DNA of 51,979 nt from DAIDAN01 sp049303335 (lineage in GTDB: Archaea; Aenigmatarchaeota; Aenigmatarchaeia; Aenigmatarchaeales; DAIDAN01). The stretch covers positions 1-51,979 of the forward strand of contig JBAQNA010000032.1 in assembly GCA_049303335.1 (NCBI GenBank), written 5' to 3'. Positions 15,494 to 22,088 of the stretch are shown piece after piece; within the stretch, counting starts at the first letter, position 1, and every line of letters begins with the position of its first letter. The position numbers and the translations under genes are program-made. The notes beneath the pieces were generated by a model. That model was not told the DNA's origin and did no database searches. It saw only the letters and a list, made by a program, of their open reading frames with translations.

Positions 15494-16132
15494 TTATTTT
15501 GCAAATTCTTCCGCTTTCGCGGCAAAAAGCTGCGACGGTTTCTTGCCAGGATGTTTTTTCAGATACTCGCCGACAAGATTGAATCCGATTGTGTAGCCAG
15601 CCCATTTCGGAATTCCTTTTTCTTTTGAGCCGAAAAACCATTCTTCATGATTGTAATTTTTGTTATTGAATTCTTTCTTTGCTCGCTTTTTCATAACGCC
15701 GAATTGTTTTTTAGTTAAAGCAGTATCCCATTTTTGCGGCTTCTTGTTCGTTACTTCAAGTTCAAAATGGTCAGCCAGACCTTCGTTAACCAGCGCCTTT
15801 AGGAGGGTTTCGCGGAATCCTACGGCTTTCCATCTGGCGATGTGATACAGCTCGTGTGCAATAATTCTTATCATTTCATCGTTTATTGTTTTTTTGAAAT
15901 TCTTGAACTTCGGATTCAAATAAACAAATATTAAGTTATCATTCTGATTGAAGCCGCCAATTCCCAGATGCGGGATCGCGTATTCGGGATTGTCATAAAA
16001 GACAATATCAACATCCGGAATGGGAATTTTCTTTTTTATGATTTTTACGGATTCTCTTGCAACCTTCATTATTCTATCTTTGTATTTCTCCAGCCTTCCT
16101 CCTGCAGTTAGCACATAAATATTTACAGCCAA
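15494..16132 (-). CDS. DUF2268-like putative zinc metalloprotease
   Basis: A 212-aa protein with a gluzincin-like centre: AHELYHIAR gives H93, E94 and H97, and NEGLADHFE 20 residues later supplies E117 as the likely third ligand. This spacing and the ALVNEGLADHFE sequence fit the DUF2268 family of predicted Zn-dependent proteases. There is no signal peptide, so action is probably cytoplasmic. It lies 42 bp upstream of Cdc48 in the same direction, a suggestive but unproven association of a protease with an unfoldase. The substrate is unknown. Confidence 0.8.
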   Translation of the reverse strand: MAVNIYVLTAGGRLEKYKDRIMKVARESVKIIKKKIPIPDVDIVFYDNPEYAIPHLGIGGFNQNDNLIFVYLNPKFKNFKKTINDEMIRIIAHELYHIARWKAVGFRETLLKALVNEGLADHFELEVTNKKPQKWDTALTKKQFGVMKKRAKKEFNNKNYNHEEWFFGSKEKGIPKWAGYTIGFNLVGEYLKKHPGKKPSQLFAAKAEEFAK

Positions 16133-16142
16133 TTAAACCGCC

Positions 16143-16523
16143 TCACTCAATATCAATTACCCTTTCCTTCCTTAATTCCTTTGCCTCGCTCCTGCCGAGC
16201 AGCACCGGAAACGTCTTCACTTCCACCTTGTCCTCCCAGCCGTCAAAAAATTCCATCATCCTTTTCATGTGCTCCATCGCCACGATGAAGACCGAATTGT
16301 CGACCTTTATGTGCGGAATCTCGTCAAGCAGCCCCTCGCGTTCGTACTCGTAGCGCTTCTCGTTTTTTATTATCGTCTGTTTCCTTCCGTGCAGCCCCCA
16401 GAAAAACCTGTTCCTCTCGGAGAGGCTCTCGAATTTTTCCGTGTCCGTGTCGAAGCTTATCAGTATCGCGGTCTCGTTCTGTTTTTTTCTTATCTCTACC
16501 CTTACCAACTTGTTCACCGTCAA
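16143..16523 (-). CDS. conserved-looking hypothetical protein
   Basis: A 126-aa protein, not recognised. It is an alpha/beta soluble protein with VRVEIRKKQNETAILISFDT at the front, RFFWGLHGRKQTII in the middle (about residues 37-50), and a C-terminal helix-rich part (VAMEHMKRMMEFFDGWEDKV). The aromatic-rich centre looks like a structured core rather than spurious coding. Its TTG start (16523) overlaps the stop of the GNAT gene in a TTGA arrangement, implying translational coupling; a GTG at 16517 is the alternative. The coupling suggests a role with the acetyltransferase. Confidence 0.6.
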   Translation of the reverse strand: MTVNKLVRVEIRKKQNETAILISFDTDTEKFESLSERNRFFWGLHGRKQTIIKNEKRYEYEREGLLDEIPHIKVDNSVFIVAMEHMKRMMEFFDGWEDKVEVKTFPVLLGRSEAKELRKERVIDIE

Positions 16524-16972
16524 ATGATTTTTCCGAACTGTATGATGTCAACGCCTTTCCTGTAATGTTCCTTGAAATATCCCTCCTTATCGAAGCCGAG
16601 CCTTGAAAAAATTTCTATCGGTATTGTTGAAGTTGTCTTTACTCTCGCGGTAACTTTTCTCTTCCCCTTTTCCTTCAATTCATCAATAGTCTTCTCCACG
16701 AGATTCGTTCCGATTCCGCAGTTCCTGCAGTTTTTTTCAACAGCCAGCCACCTTATCTCCGCCAAATCCTCGTCCTCGTAGCTTGCGCGGGAAACGCCTA
16801 TGATTTTTCCGCCCGCAACAGCCAGAACAAAAACATCCTTCTTATCTTTTAATTTTTCCTTCACGAGCGAAGCCGATATTTTCCTGACAAAGTCGCCGCC
16901 GAGATTTTCCTGCACGAGTTTTGCAATCGCATCAGCGTCTTCCGCCTTTGCGAGCCTGAACTCCGTTTCCAT
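16520..16972 (-). CDS. GNAT-family N-acetyltransferase
   Basis: A 150-aa acetyl-CoA-dependent acetyltransferase. The start METEFRLAKAEDADAIAKLV is the typical first strand and helix. Motif A reads IRWLAVEKNCRNCGIGTNLV (about 71-90), with the R-N-C-G-I-G pyrophosphate loop where Q/R-x-x-G-x-G/A is expected. Motif B is FSRLGFDKEGYFKEHY near the C-terminus. The substrate, a small molecule or a protein N-terminus, is not evident; the short form resembles stand-alone small-molecule GNATs. The ATG at 16972 is favoured over an upstream GTG/ATG that would add three residues. Confidence 0.85.
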   Translation of the reverse strand: METEFRLAKAEDADAIAKLVQENLGGDFVRKISASLVKEKLKDKKDVFVLAVAGGKIIGVSRASYEDEDLAEIRWLAVEKNCRNCGIGTNLVEKTIDELKEKGKRKVTARVKTTSTIPIEIFSRLGFDKEGYFKEHYRKGVDIIQFGKII

Positions 16973-17028
16973 ATAGACCACATTTTAGTGTATGAGTATA
17001 CCAAATTTAGATTTATGTTGATACTAAA

Positions 17029-17161
17029 GTATATAAAGCTAACGGCGGCGGGGTACTGTTACGTTGTCGTTTGATTGATAACAAAATTTCAGGCTGTTAA
17101 CTTCCATTTGATATTGCTAGAAAATTCAGTAAAAATCTAGAAATGTTAACTTTTGTTTGAT
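17029..17161 (+). repeat. TATA box followed by three imperfect direct repeats
   Basis: TATATAAA near 17029-17036 is a clean TATA box on the plus strand but no plus-strand gene follows. Downstream are three imperfect copies of TGTTAACTT...TTTGAT at 17057-17075, 17095-17112 and 17144-17161, spaced 38 and 49 bases. The interval could encode a small RNA or be a protein-binding array. The palindrome ATACT-AA-AGTAT overlaps the promoter. The remaining bases up to 17249 are AT-rich without a recognised gene. Confidence 0.35.
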
Positions 17162-17249
17162 TTCAATAATCGGAATACGGCTGCCGAAATGCGGTGTTCA
17201 TTTAGGGAGATTTCTGAAAAAATAAAAATTATAATTGAAAAATAAAAAA

Positions 17250-17408
17250 TTAGTGTTTTGCTAATTCTTTAAATAAAACCTCATCTTCTTTAAACACAAT
17301 TTCTTTTGCAACTTTTACAAGTTCTAATAGTTTTTTATCTCCTTTAGAAATTATGTAAGTTTCTTTTACAATGAGTTTATATTGTTCGTTTTTGTTTTCT
17401 TTATTCAT
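17250..17408 (-). CDS. 52-aa protein overlapping the Doc-like gene
   Basis: A 52-aa charged, lysine- and glutamate-rich helical protein (MNKENKNEQYKLIVKETYII start, then SKGDKKLLELVKVAKEIVFKEDEVLF), not recognised. The ATG at 17408 has a perfect GGTGAT four bases upstream, lying within the last codons of the Doc-like gene, so the two are translationally coupled; an ATG at 17414 is a less well placed alternative. Size, charge and position fit an antitoxin or immunity partner, although in classical Phd-Doc modules the antitoxin is encoded first. AT-rich T-tracts after the stop (17220-17250) may terminate transcription. Confidence 0.6.
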   Translation of the reverse strand: MNKENKNEQYKLIVKETYIISKGDKKLLELVKVAKEIVFKEDEVLFKELAKH

Positions 17409-18000
17409 TTTCATCACCACCAAGCATTAAATCTAATGCTGTTTTGTTTAAATAATTTTCTAATTCTTTAGGGTTAATTTGTATGCAATTCTTTTTAATC
17501 CATTCCCTTATTTCTTCAAATGTTATTTTACTTTCATATTTAGCGACTTCTAATATAAAATCTGTTGCTTCCTTGTATTGAATTTTTAAATGACAGTTAT
17601 TAATTAGCATAAAGATTTTTGCTATTGCATAAGCAGTTCTTTTGTTTCCATCAACAAAATAATGTCTTTTTGCAAATTCATTTAAAGCGAAAGCGCCTAT
17701 GCTTTCAGGGTACTTTTGGCTACTAGTTTGATGGACTAATAATTTGTATGTTGAGTTATATATTCCACCTTCATCTCTAATTCCAGTTGCTCCACCGCTT
17801 AGTTTGATTATTGTATTGTGAATGTTAATGATTGTTTCTTCCATCTTTATGACTATCCCTTTCGATACTCTCTTTCTTGGTCTGTACCAATAAGGACTTT
17901 TACATCTCGGGCAATATTTTGGTTTTGTTTCTATCCTTTTTTTCCAAGTATGATAACACCTAAAACAGAATAGATTATCACTATTATCATTATTAGTCAT
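17401..18000 (-). CDS. zinc-ribbon Doc/Fic-domain protein (toxin-like)
   Basis: A 199-aa fusion. Residues 12-33 form a zinc ribbon (CFRC...YCPRC, C12, C15, C30, C33) ending SPYWYRPRKR, as in many archaeal DNA-binding ribbons. The rest is a death-on-curing (Doc) domain: SGGATGIRDEGGIYNS (68-83) and the active-site HYFVDGNKR (113-121), the H-x-F-x-D-G-N-K-R form that phosphorylates targets such as elongation factor Tu in phage P1 Doc. No inhibitory helix motif is obvious, so inhibition, if any, should come from another protein. Codon usage is very AT-rich, suggesting transfer. The ATG at 18000 lies about 31 nt from a TATA box embedded in a perfect palindrome. Confidence 0.85.
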   Translation of the reverse strand: MTNNDNSDNLFCFRCYHTWKKRIETKPKYCPRCKSPYWYRPRKRVSKGIVIKMEETIINIHNTIIKLSGGATGIRDEGGIYNSTYKLLVHQTSSQKYPESIGAFALNEFAKRHYFVDGNKRTAYAIAKIFMLINNCHLKIQYKEATDFILEVAKYESKITFEEIREWIKKNCIQINPKELENYLNKTALDLMLGGDENE

Positions 18001-18044
18001 ATATTATCATTTATAGTCATATATTACTATATATAGTAATATAT
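17994..18044 (-). promoter_or_regulatory. palindromic operator/promoter of the Doc-like module
   Basis: Bases 18019-18044 form a perfect 26-bp palindrome whose centre contains ACTATATATAGT and would serve as the TATA box. TAGTCATATATTA is also directly repeated at 17994-18006 and 18014-18026, the first copy covering the start codon. Such a site over the TATA box fits autorepression, as in toxin-antitoxin operons. Confidence 0.65.
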
Positions 18045-18108
18045 TTGAACCTTTTGTTTTTCCCTCAGTACCGCGCTCAGCTCCTTAGCAGCATTTGGAT
18101 TTTTCTAC

Positions 18109-18207
18109 TCATCCCTGTCTGCACTTCTCCTCTATCTTGAACTGATATTTCGGGTACATCTGCTCGTAGAACTTTACGAACTCACGGGCTTTCTCCTGCC
18201 ACTGCAT
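18109..18207 (-). CDS. possible 32-aa ORF or gene remnant
   Basis: The frame reads MQWQEKAREFVKFYEQMYPK then YQFKIEEKCRQG and stops. The codons are GC-richer than in the Doc-like module beside it and the residue pattern looks protein-like (an amphipathic helix with aromatic residues). No clear ribosome binding site is seen. It may be a tiny gene or the residual end of a larger one whose front was lost when the AT-rich module arrived. Bases 18045-18108 show nothing else. Confidence 0.3.
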   Translation of the reverse strand: MQWQEKAREFVKFYEQMYPKYQFKIEEKCRQG

Positions 18208-18234
18208 TGTTAAGCTTGACAACTCTTAATCAAA

Positions 18235-18244
18235 TTTATTTAAA
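18235..18244 (+). promoter_or_regulatory. TATA box of radB
   Basis: TTTATTTAAA centred 27 nt before the ATG at 18267 predicts a leaderless radB transcript. There is no ribosome binding site ahead of that ATG, consistent with this. Confidence 0.5.
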
Positions 18245-18266
18245 CTTGCTCGCACATTTTACTGTC

Positions 18267-18947
18267 ATGAAACTATCCGTTTGTTCCGCGATTGACAAGC
18301 TTCTTGACGGCGGGCTGGAGAGCGGCTGCATCACGAATTTCTACGGTCCTTCCGCGTCCGGAAAAAGCAACATAGCGTTCGTCGCCACCGCCGCGGCGCT
18401 CGCCGCGGGAAAAAAGGTTTTGTTCGTTGACACGGAGGGCGGCTTCTCCGTGGAAAGGCTCCAGCAGGTCTGCAACGGAACCTCGCCGCTGATAAGCGAC
18501 AAAATAATCCTGCTTGAGCCGAAGGACTGGAACGAGCAGAAGGAGGCGATAAAAAAGTTGGAAGCGCTGAAGGAGGGCGTAGGGCTGATTGTGGTGGACT
18601 CGATAACCGCGCTGTGGAGGCTGACCGTGAGCGACCAGAACGCGCAAACCGTGAACAACGAGCTTGCGTACCAGCTCTCCGTGCTTTCAAAGCTGGCGCG
18701 CGAGCAGAACATTCCCGTGCTGATAACGAACCAGGTTTATTCCGACATCGAGACAGGAAAAATCGAGTTGAGCAGCAAGAACATCGTGAAGTGGTGGAGC
18801 AAGAACCTGATAGAGCTGATGCACGCGGGAAGGACGGGATGCAGGATTGCGATAATCAAGCGCGCCCGCTCGCTGCCGGAGGACAGGCGCGTCGAGTTCG
18901 AGATCTGCGGCGACGGGCTGAAGGAAGTGAAGTTCAGGATATTTTGA
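18267..18947 (+). CDS. radB: DNA repair and recombination protein RadB
   Basis: A 226-aa RecA-fold ATPase, the archaeal RadA paralogue that lacks the N-terminal helix-hairpin-helix domain. Walker A is GPSASGKS (27-34); Walker B is VGLIVVDSITALWR (about 108-121); ITNQVYSD matches the L2-side region of RadA/RadB. RadB aids recombination and replication by modulating RadA. Length fits the family (about 220-235 aa). The ATG at 18267 is chosen because of the leaderless promoter; an upstream TTG at 18207 would add residues unlike the family. Its 3' end overlaps the convergent HD-domain gene by 14 bases. Confidence 0.93.
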   Translation: MKLSVCSAIDKLLDGGLESGCITNFYGPSASGKSNIAFVATAAALAAGKKVLFVDTEGGFSVERLQQVCNGTSPLISDKIILLEPKDWNEQKEAIKKLEALKEGVGLIVVDSITALWRLTVSDQNAQTVNNELAYQLSVLSKLAREQNIPVLITNQVYSDIETGKIELSSKNIVKWWSKNLIELMHAGRTGCRIAIIKRARSLPEDRRVEFEICGDGLKEVKFRIF

Positions 18948-20097
18948 TATCGCCTGCTTCGATAGCTTTCAGCACATCCCTAAAATCGCTGTTTTCCGCA
19001 AACTTGTTCTTGATAAATTTCTCAAAGTTTTTTACTTCTATCGTATCCAATACCACGCTTTCAGGTTTTGTAATAAATGCATACTTCGTGTAATTGTCCA
19101 TTCTTTCCCTGTGCGTTTCCAGATTGTGCGGTATTTCCGCGCCGGCATTTTCCAGGCCGCATGACTTGATTGCGAAATCGACGGAGCTTCCCAACCCGTT
19201 CCAGCCGCTTCTTGTCAGCCTGTCAGCCTCTTTTATCAGCATTGTCGACGGATACTTTGATGACTGGAAAATATAAGGCATCATAAGGCTGTGGTTCAGG
19301 ACCGTATCCTCGATTTGCGCGCACGCGGATCCATCTATCAGCCCTTCTTTTTTATAATAATCTTCAAGCCCGCCTTTCCAGATTTTTTGCCCTTCTATGG
19401 AATGCGACAGCGGGCTGCTGTTGTGGCTGCCGCATGTTTCAATCGGGACAACAGTCCGCCCGATCTCGTGCAATATGCCGGCGTCCCCGACAGTTTCCTC
19501 AGGGACGGATATGAGACCTTCCAATATTCTTGCCGCCCTTTTTTTCTCAAACTCGCCGCCGAGAGAGTTCGCCCTTTTCATAAAAATACCCTTGTTCTCC
19601 TTCAATTTTTGGATATATGTCATTCCAAGAGCGGCGACTTCTATCGGATGCCCCGCATCGTGCCCCTCGGCTTTTATGCAAAAGCTGTCGCACAGGAAAT
19701 CAAGATATCTTGCAACCTCATACCCGCTTATGTTCGTTATGTCGGAGACATTGCAAGCTCTTCTGACGCAGTCTGCAAACGCGTCTTTCCTTTTCCGGTT
19801 CTCTTCCGTTATTCTCCTCTTCTGCAATTCCTCGTCAAAACTTAGGCTGAACAAATATGTTTTTTTGCCTGAATCTATCTCTATGCCTCCGACCTCAAGC
19901 TCCTTCGCGCGTTTTTTGCACTTGGCTTTATTCTTCGCATACAGCCTGCCTGAAAACGCGTCTGTCTCAATCTTCGGAAACGCTTCATCTACTTTTTTGT
20001 AAAGGTGCGCTCCAAAAACGTAAGCCAGCCCCAAATCATTGAGATTCATATTCTTCACAGGGATAATGTCATCCGAAAGAATAAATACGGGCGGCAT
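18934..20097 (-). CDS. HD-domain (HD-GYP-like) metal-dependent phosphohydrolase candidate
   Basis: A 387-aa protein with the ordered metal-binding residues of an HD domain: GHPIEVAALGM (first His), AGILHEIGRTVVP (HE in place of HD), a histidine-rich SHNSSPLSHSIEG, IEDTVLNHSLMMP, and a final KEADRLTRSGW aspartate. The arrangement resembles HD-GYP-type proteins but without a GYP motif. The N-terminal 110 residues (with KNKAKCKKRAKELEVGG) are of unknown type. HD enzymes hydrolyse nucleotides or cyclic dinucleotides; the substrate here is unknown. The HE substitution may alter metal binding. It is convergent with radB and divergent from a TrmB regulator, which might control it. Confidence 0.6.
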   Translation of the reverse strand: MPPVFILSDDIIPVKNMNLNDLGLAYVFGAHLYKKVDEAFPKIETDAFSGRLYAKNKAKCKKRAKELEVGGIEIDSGKKTYLFSLSFDEELQKRRITEENRKRKDAFADCVRRACNVSDITNISGYEVARYLDFLCDSFCIKAEGHDAGHPIEVAALGMTYIQKLKENKGIFMKRANSLGGEFEKKRAARILEGLISVPEETVGDAGILHEIGRTVVPIETCGSHNSSPLSHSIEGQKIWKGGLEDYYKKEGLIDGSACAQIEDTVLNHSLMMPYIFQSSKYPSTMLIKEADRLTRSGWNGLGSSVDFAIKSCGLENAGAEIPHNLETHRERMDNYTKYAFITKPESVVLDTIEVKNFEKFIKNKFAENSDFRDVLKAIEAGDIKIS

Positions 20098-20487
20098 TGT
20101 CGAATGCTGTTTTAAGCGGATAAAGCACAGGCGGTTTCGGGCATCATGGAAACTGGCTTATAGCATTTTCCGGTTTTTGTATTTTTCATAAGAACTGTAA
20201 TGAAGGCGCGGAATACAACAGCCTTTCCTGACAAAGAGTTTTACACATCCGTCAAATTCGCTTTCTGCTCCTGCCGCGGCTTTCAGCAATTCACCCGTCA
20301 GAATTTTTTATCAGCAGGCAGCACTGAAGCTGCTCCATGCTGCAGATTTTTTTTCTCCTGCGGCACAGGAACGCCCCCTTTTCGGCGCACCTGTTTTTAT
20401 AAGGCTCGTAAGCGCATATATCAGCCATAAGGTTACATTCGAAAATCCCGATAAATACATTATTAACCGCAAGCCGAAGGTGAATGC
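20098..20487. other. 390-bp gene-free interval with a possible small transcript
   Basis: No convincing protein gene is present; a 76-codon frame from 20200 has cysteine/phenylalanine-rich, non-protein-like composition. The right end holds the TrmB promoter (GATAAATACATTATTAA) and GGTGA site. On the plus strand a CTTATAG box near 20157 and a hairpin plus T8 at 20312-20354 could delimit a small RNA of about 170 nt. Confidence 0.35.
20312..20354 (+). terminator. hairpin followed by T8
   Basis: CAGCA (20312-20316) pairs with TGCTG (20338-20342) and, inside it, GCAGC (20318-20322) with GCTGC (20329-20333) around ACTGAA. Four bases later comes a run of eight T. No plus-strand protein gene ends here, so it either terminates an unseen RNA or is fortuitous. 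Confidence 0.4.
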
Positions 20488-21270
20488 ATGAATGAAAAAA
20501 TACTTCAGAAGCTGAAGGCTTTTGAAATGACGGATTACGAGGCGAGAATATGCTCGGCCTTGATGGCGCATAACTCACTCACGGCGGACAAGATAAGCAT
20601 GCTGACAAAGATACCGCCGACGCGCGTTTACGACGTTGCAATAAGCCTGATGCGAAAGGGGCTGCTGAGCATAATAAGCACCGAGCCGAGGCAGTACTCG
20701 CTCATACCGCTGAAGGATTCGCTCAAAACGCTGATAAAGGCAAAGGAAGAGGATGCATCCGGCGAAATCCTGCGCTTGAAGCGGGAATACGACAGCCTTA
20801 TGGAAGATATCAAGGGCATAAAAATGGATTCGCTCCCGCAGATCAAGAAAATAGTCTCGATAATCGAGGGGAAGAAAAGCCTGATAAGGCTGTGGCACAC
20901 GCTGCTCATTGACGCGAAGAAGGAGGTGCTGGTATTTTCAGGCGACTCTTCCTGGATAGACGGGGATATCCCGCGAATCGTGAACCTTATGAAAAGGGGC
21001 GTCGACGTCAGGATACTGTGCAGCGAAAAGGGCTCGTTCAGCAAAAATGCCGGCGCAAACATTCTCAAGAACAGGATAAAAATAAGGCGCTCGGACTTTG
21101 ACGTCCGCGGCATGGTGATAGACAAAAAGATGCTTTACATATCGCAAAAGTTTCTGTCCGATACGTCCTTCGAGGATTACAGCGCCATGCTGACGGAGCA
21201 CAAGCCCCTCATCGAGACGCTGAGGGAATTTTTTCTAATAAGATGGGAATCGTCAAAGGCGTGCGGCTAA
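20488..21270 (+). CDS. TrmB-family transcriptional regulator
   Basis: A 260-aa regulator. The winged helix covers residues 5-60 (FEMTDYEARICSALMAHNSL, TADKISMLTKIPPTRVYDVA, LMRKGLLSI). A coiled coil follows (EILRLKREYDSLMEDIKG), then a PLD-like effector domain (VLVFSGDSSWIDGDIP, MKRGVDVRILCSE, FDVRGMVIDKKMLYIS). It is a paralogue of the TrmB protein at 8296-9012 in architecture though not closely alike in sequence. A GGTGA site lies seven bases before the ATG. The target could be the HD-domain gene divergent to it or genes elsewhere; the effector is unknown. Confidence 0.85.
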   Translation: MNEKILQKLKAFEMTDYEARICSALMAHNSLTADKISMLTKIPPTRVYDVAISLMRKGLLSIISTEPRQYSLIPLKDSLKTLIKAKEEDASGEILRLKREYDSLMEDIKGIKMDSLPQIKKIVSIIEGKKSLIRLWHTLLIDAKKEVLVFSGDSSWIDGDIPRIVNLMKRGVDVRILCSEKGSFSKNAGANILKNRIKIRRSDFDVRGMVIDKKMLYISQKFLSDTSFEDYSAMLTEHKPLIETLREFFLIRWESSKACG

Positions 21271-21308
21271 TGGTGAAAGAGTGAAGCGGACAAAGGATAC
21301 TTTTGAAA

Positions 21309-22046
21309 TCAAACCAGAAAGCTTTTCACGTAATCCCTGTAGAATGTTACCTGTTCCTCTCCCATAATTCGCGGGATTTTTTCTTTAGGCACAGGAACTT
21401 TTAGCTCGCCGGTATTTGGCGGACGCCACAAATATAATTTATTCCAGCCGTTCAGAATCTCCCTTGACGTGAAGAAGCTGCTGAATCCTATGCCTTCCTT
21501 TTCCAGGTTTTCTTTCGCCCCTTTTTGCCTGTCAAGCAAGGCGATTGCCTGTGTCACTATCCCGCCTTCTTTCCGCACTTTTTTGGCGGCTTCCAATATC
21601 GAGCCTCCGGAAGTTCCGACATCGTCAACAATAACATAATTCCTCCCCTTGTGGAAGACGCCGTCTATTTCCTGTTCGCCTCTGTCAGGCTTGACATTTA
21701 TTCCAAGCGCCTCTCTTCCGCTGTAAGACATTATGCCCAAAGCAAGCGGCACGCCGCCGCTATAAATTCCCGCAGGATAATGTTCGCAGCCTTCCTTCCT
21801 GTCCAGTTCATCAAGAATCAGCGAGCCTAAATATCCCGCATAATTGCCAAAATCCCCGTTAAATAACGCCGGCCTCATATCGAAGTATACACTTGAATTG
21901 CCGCCCTTAGAAAGGTCAAATTTTCCCGTCTTTACCAAGCCTGCGCCGGACCAGTAAATCATCTCCAGCATTCTTTCTTTCAGATGTTCCAAAGGCATTG
22001 CGGAGAATTCTTCCCTTTGTTCTTCAAAGCTGGAACGCCATTCCAT
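21309..22046 (-). CDS. pyrE: orotate phosphoribosyltransferase-like enzyme
   Basis: A 245-aa type I phosphoribosyltransferase. The PRPP-binding loop is VIVDDVGTSGGSILEAAKK; the N-terminal FDLSKGGNSSVYFDMRP resembles the orotate-site segment of OPRT, and AIALLDRQKGAKENLEKEGI is the characteristic OPRT region after the PRPP loop. It would convert orotate and PRPP to OMP in pyrimidine synthesis. It is longer than typical OPRT (about 200 aa) because of a C-terminal extension (GWNKLYLWRPPNTGELKVP and beyond) and an N-terminal helical extension. It is divergent from the PRPP synthetase gene, which makes its co-substrate; both share a 42-bp intergenic promoter region. Confidence 0.82.
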   Translation of the reverse strand: MEWRSSFEEQREEFSAMPLEHLKERMLEMIYWSGAGLVKTGKFDLSKGGNSSVYFDMRPALFNGDFGNYAGYLGSLILDELDRKEGCEHYPAGIYSGGVPLALGIMSYSGREALGINVKPDRGEQEIDGVFHKGRNYVIVDDVGTSGGSILEAAKKVRKEGGIVTQAIALLDRQKGAKENLEKEGIGFSSFFTSREILNGWNKLYLWRPPNTGELKVPVPKEKIPRIMGEEQVTFYRDYVKSFLV

Positions 22047-22058
22047 ATTAAAACCTAA

Positions 22059-22067
22059 CTTAAATAG
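22059..22067 (+). promoter_or_regulatory. TATA box of prs
   Basis: CTTAAATAG centred 26 nt before the ATG at 22089 predicts a leaderless prs transcript. The opposite strand of the same 42-bp interval must hold the pyrE promoter, so the two are closely interlocked. Confidence 0.5.
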
Positions 22068-22088
22068 AATCCAGATTATTTATTCTTT

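Noticed and set aside
17029..17161. Possible CRISPR array from three similar units
   Set aside because: The units are imperfect, unevenly spaced and only three; there are no uniform spacers and no cas genes nearby.
18207..18266. Extended RadB start at TTG 18207
   Set aside because: The added 20 residues do not resemble RadB, and a TATA box at 18235-18244 places the transcript start at the ATG at 18267.
20200..20430. 76-codon frame in the 20.1-20.5 kb gap
   Set aside because: It contains scattered cysteines and phenylalanines with no structural pattern, runs through the hairpin and T8 element, and lacks a ribosome binding site.
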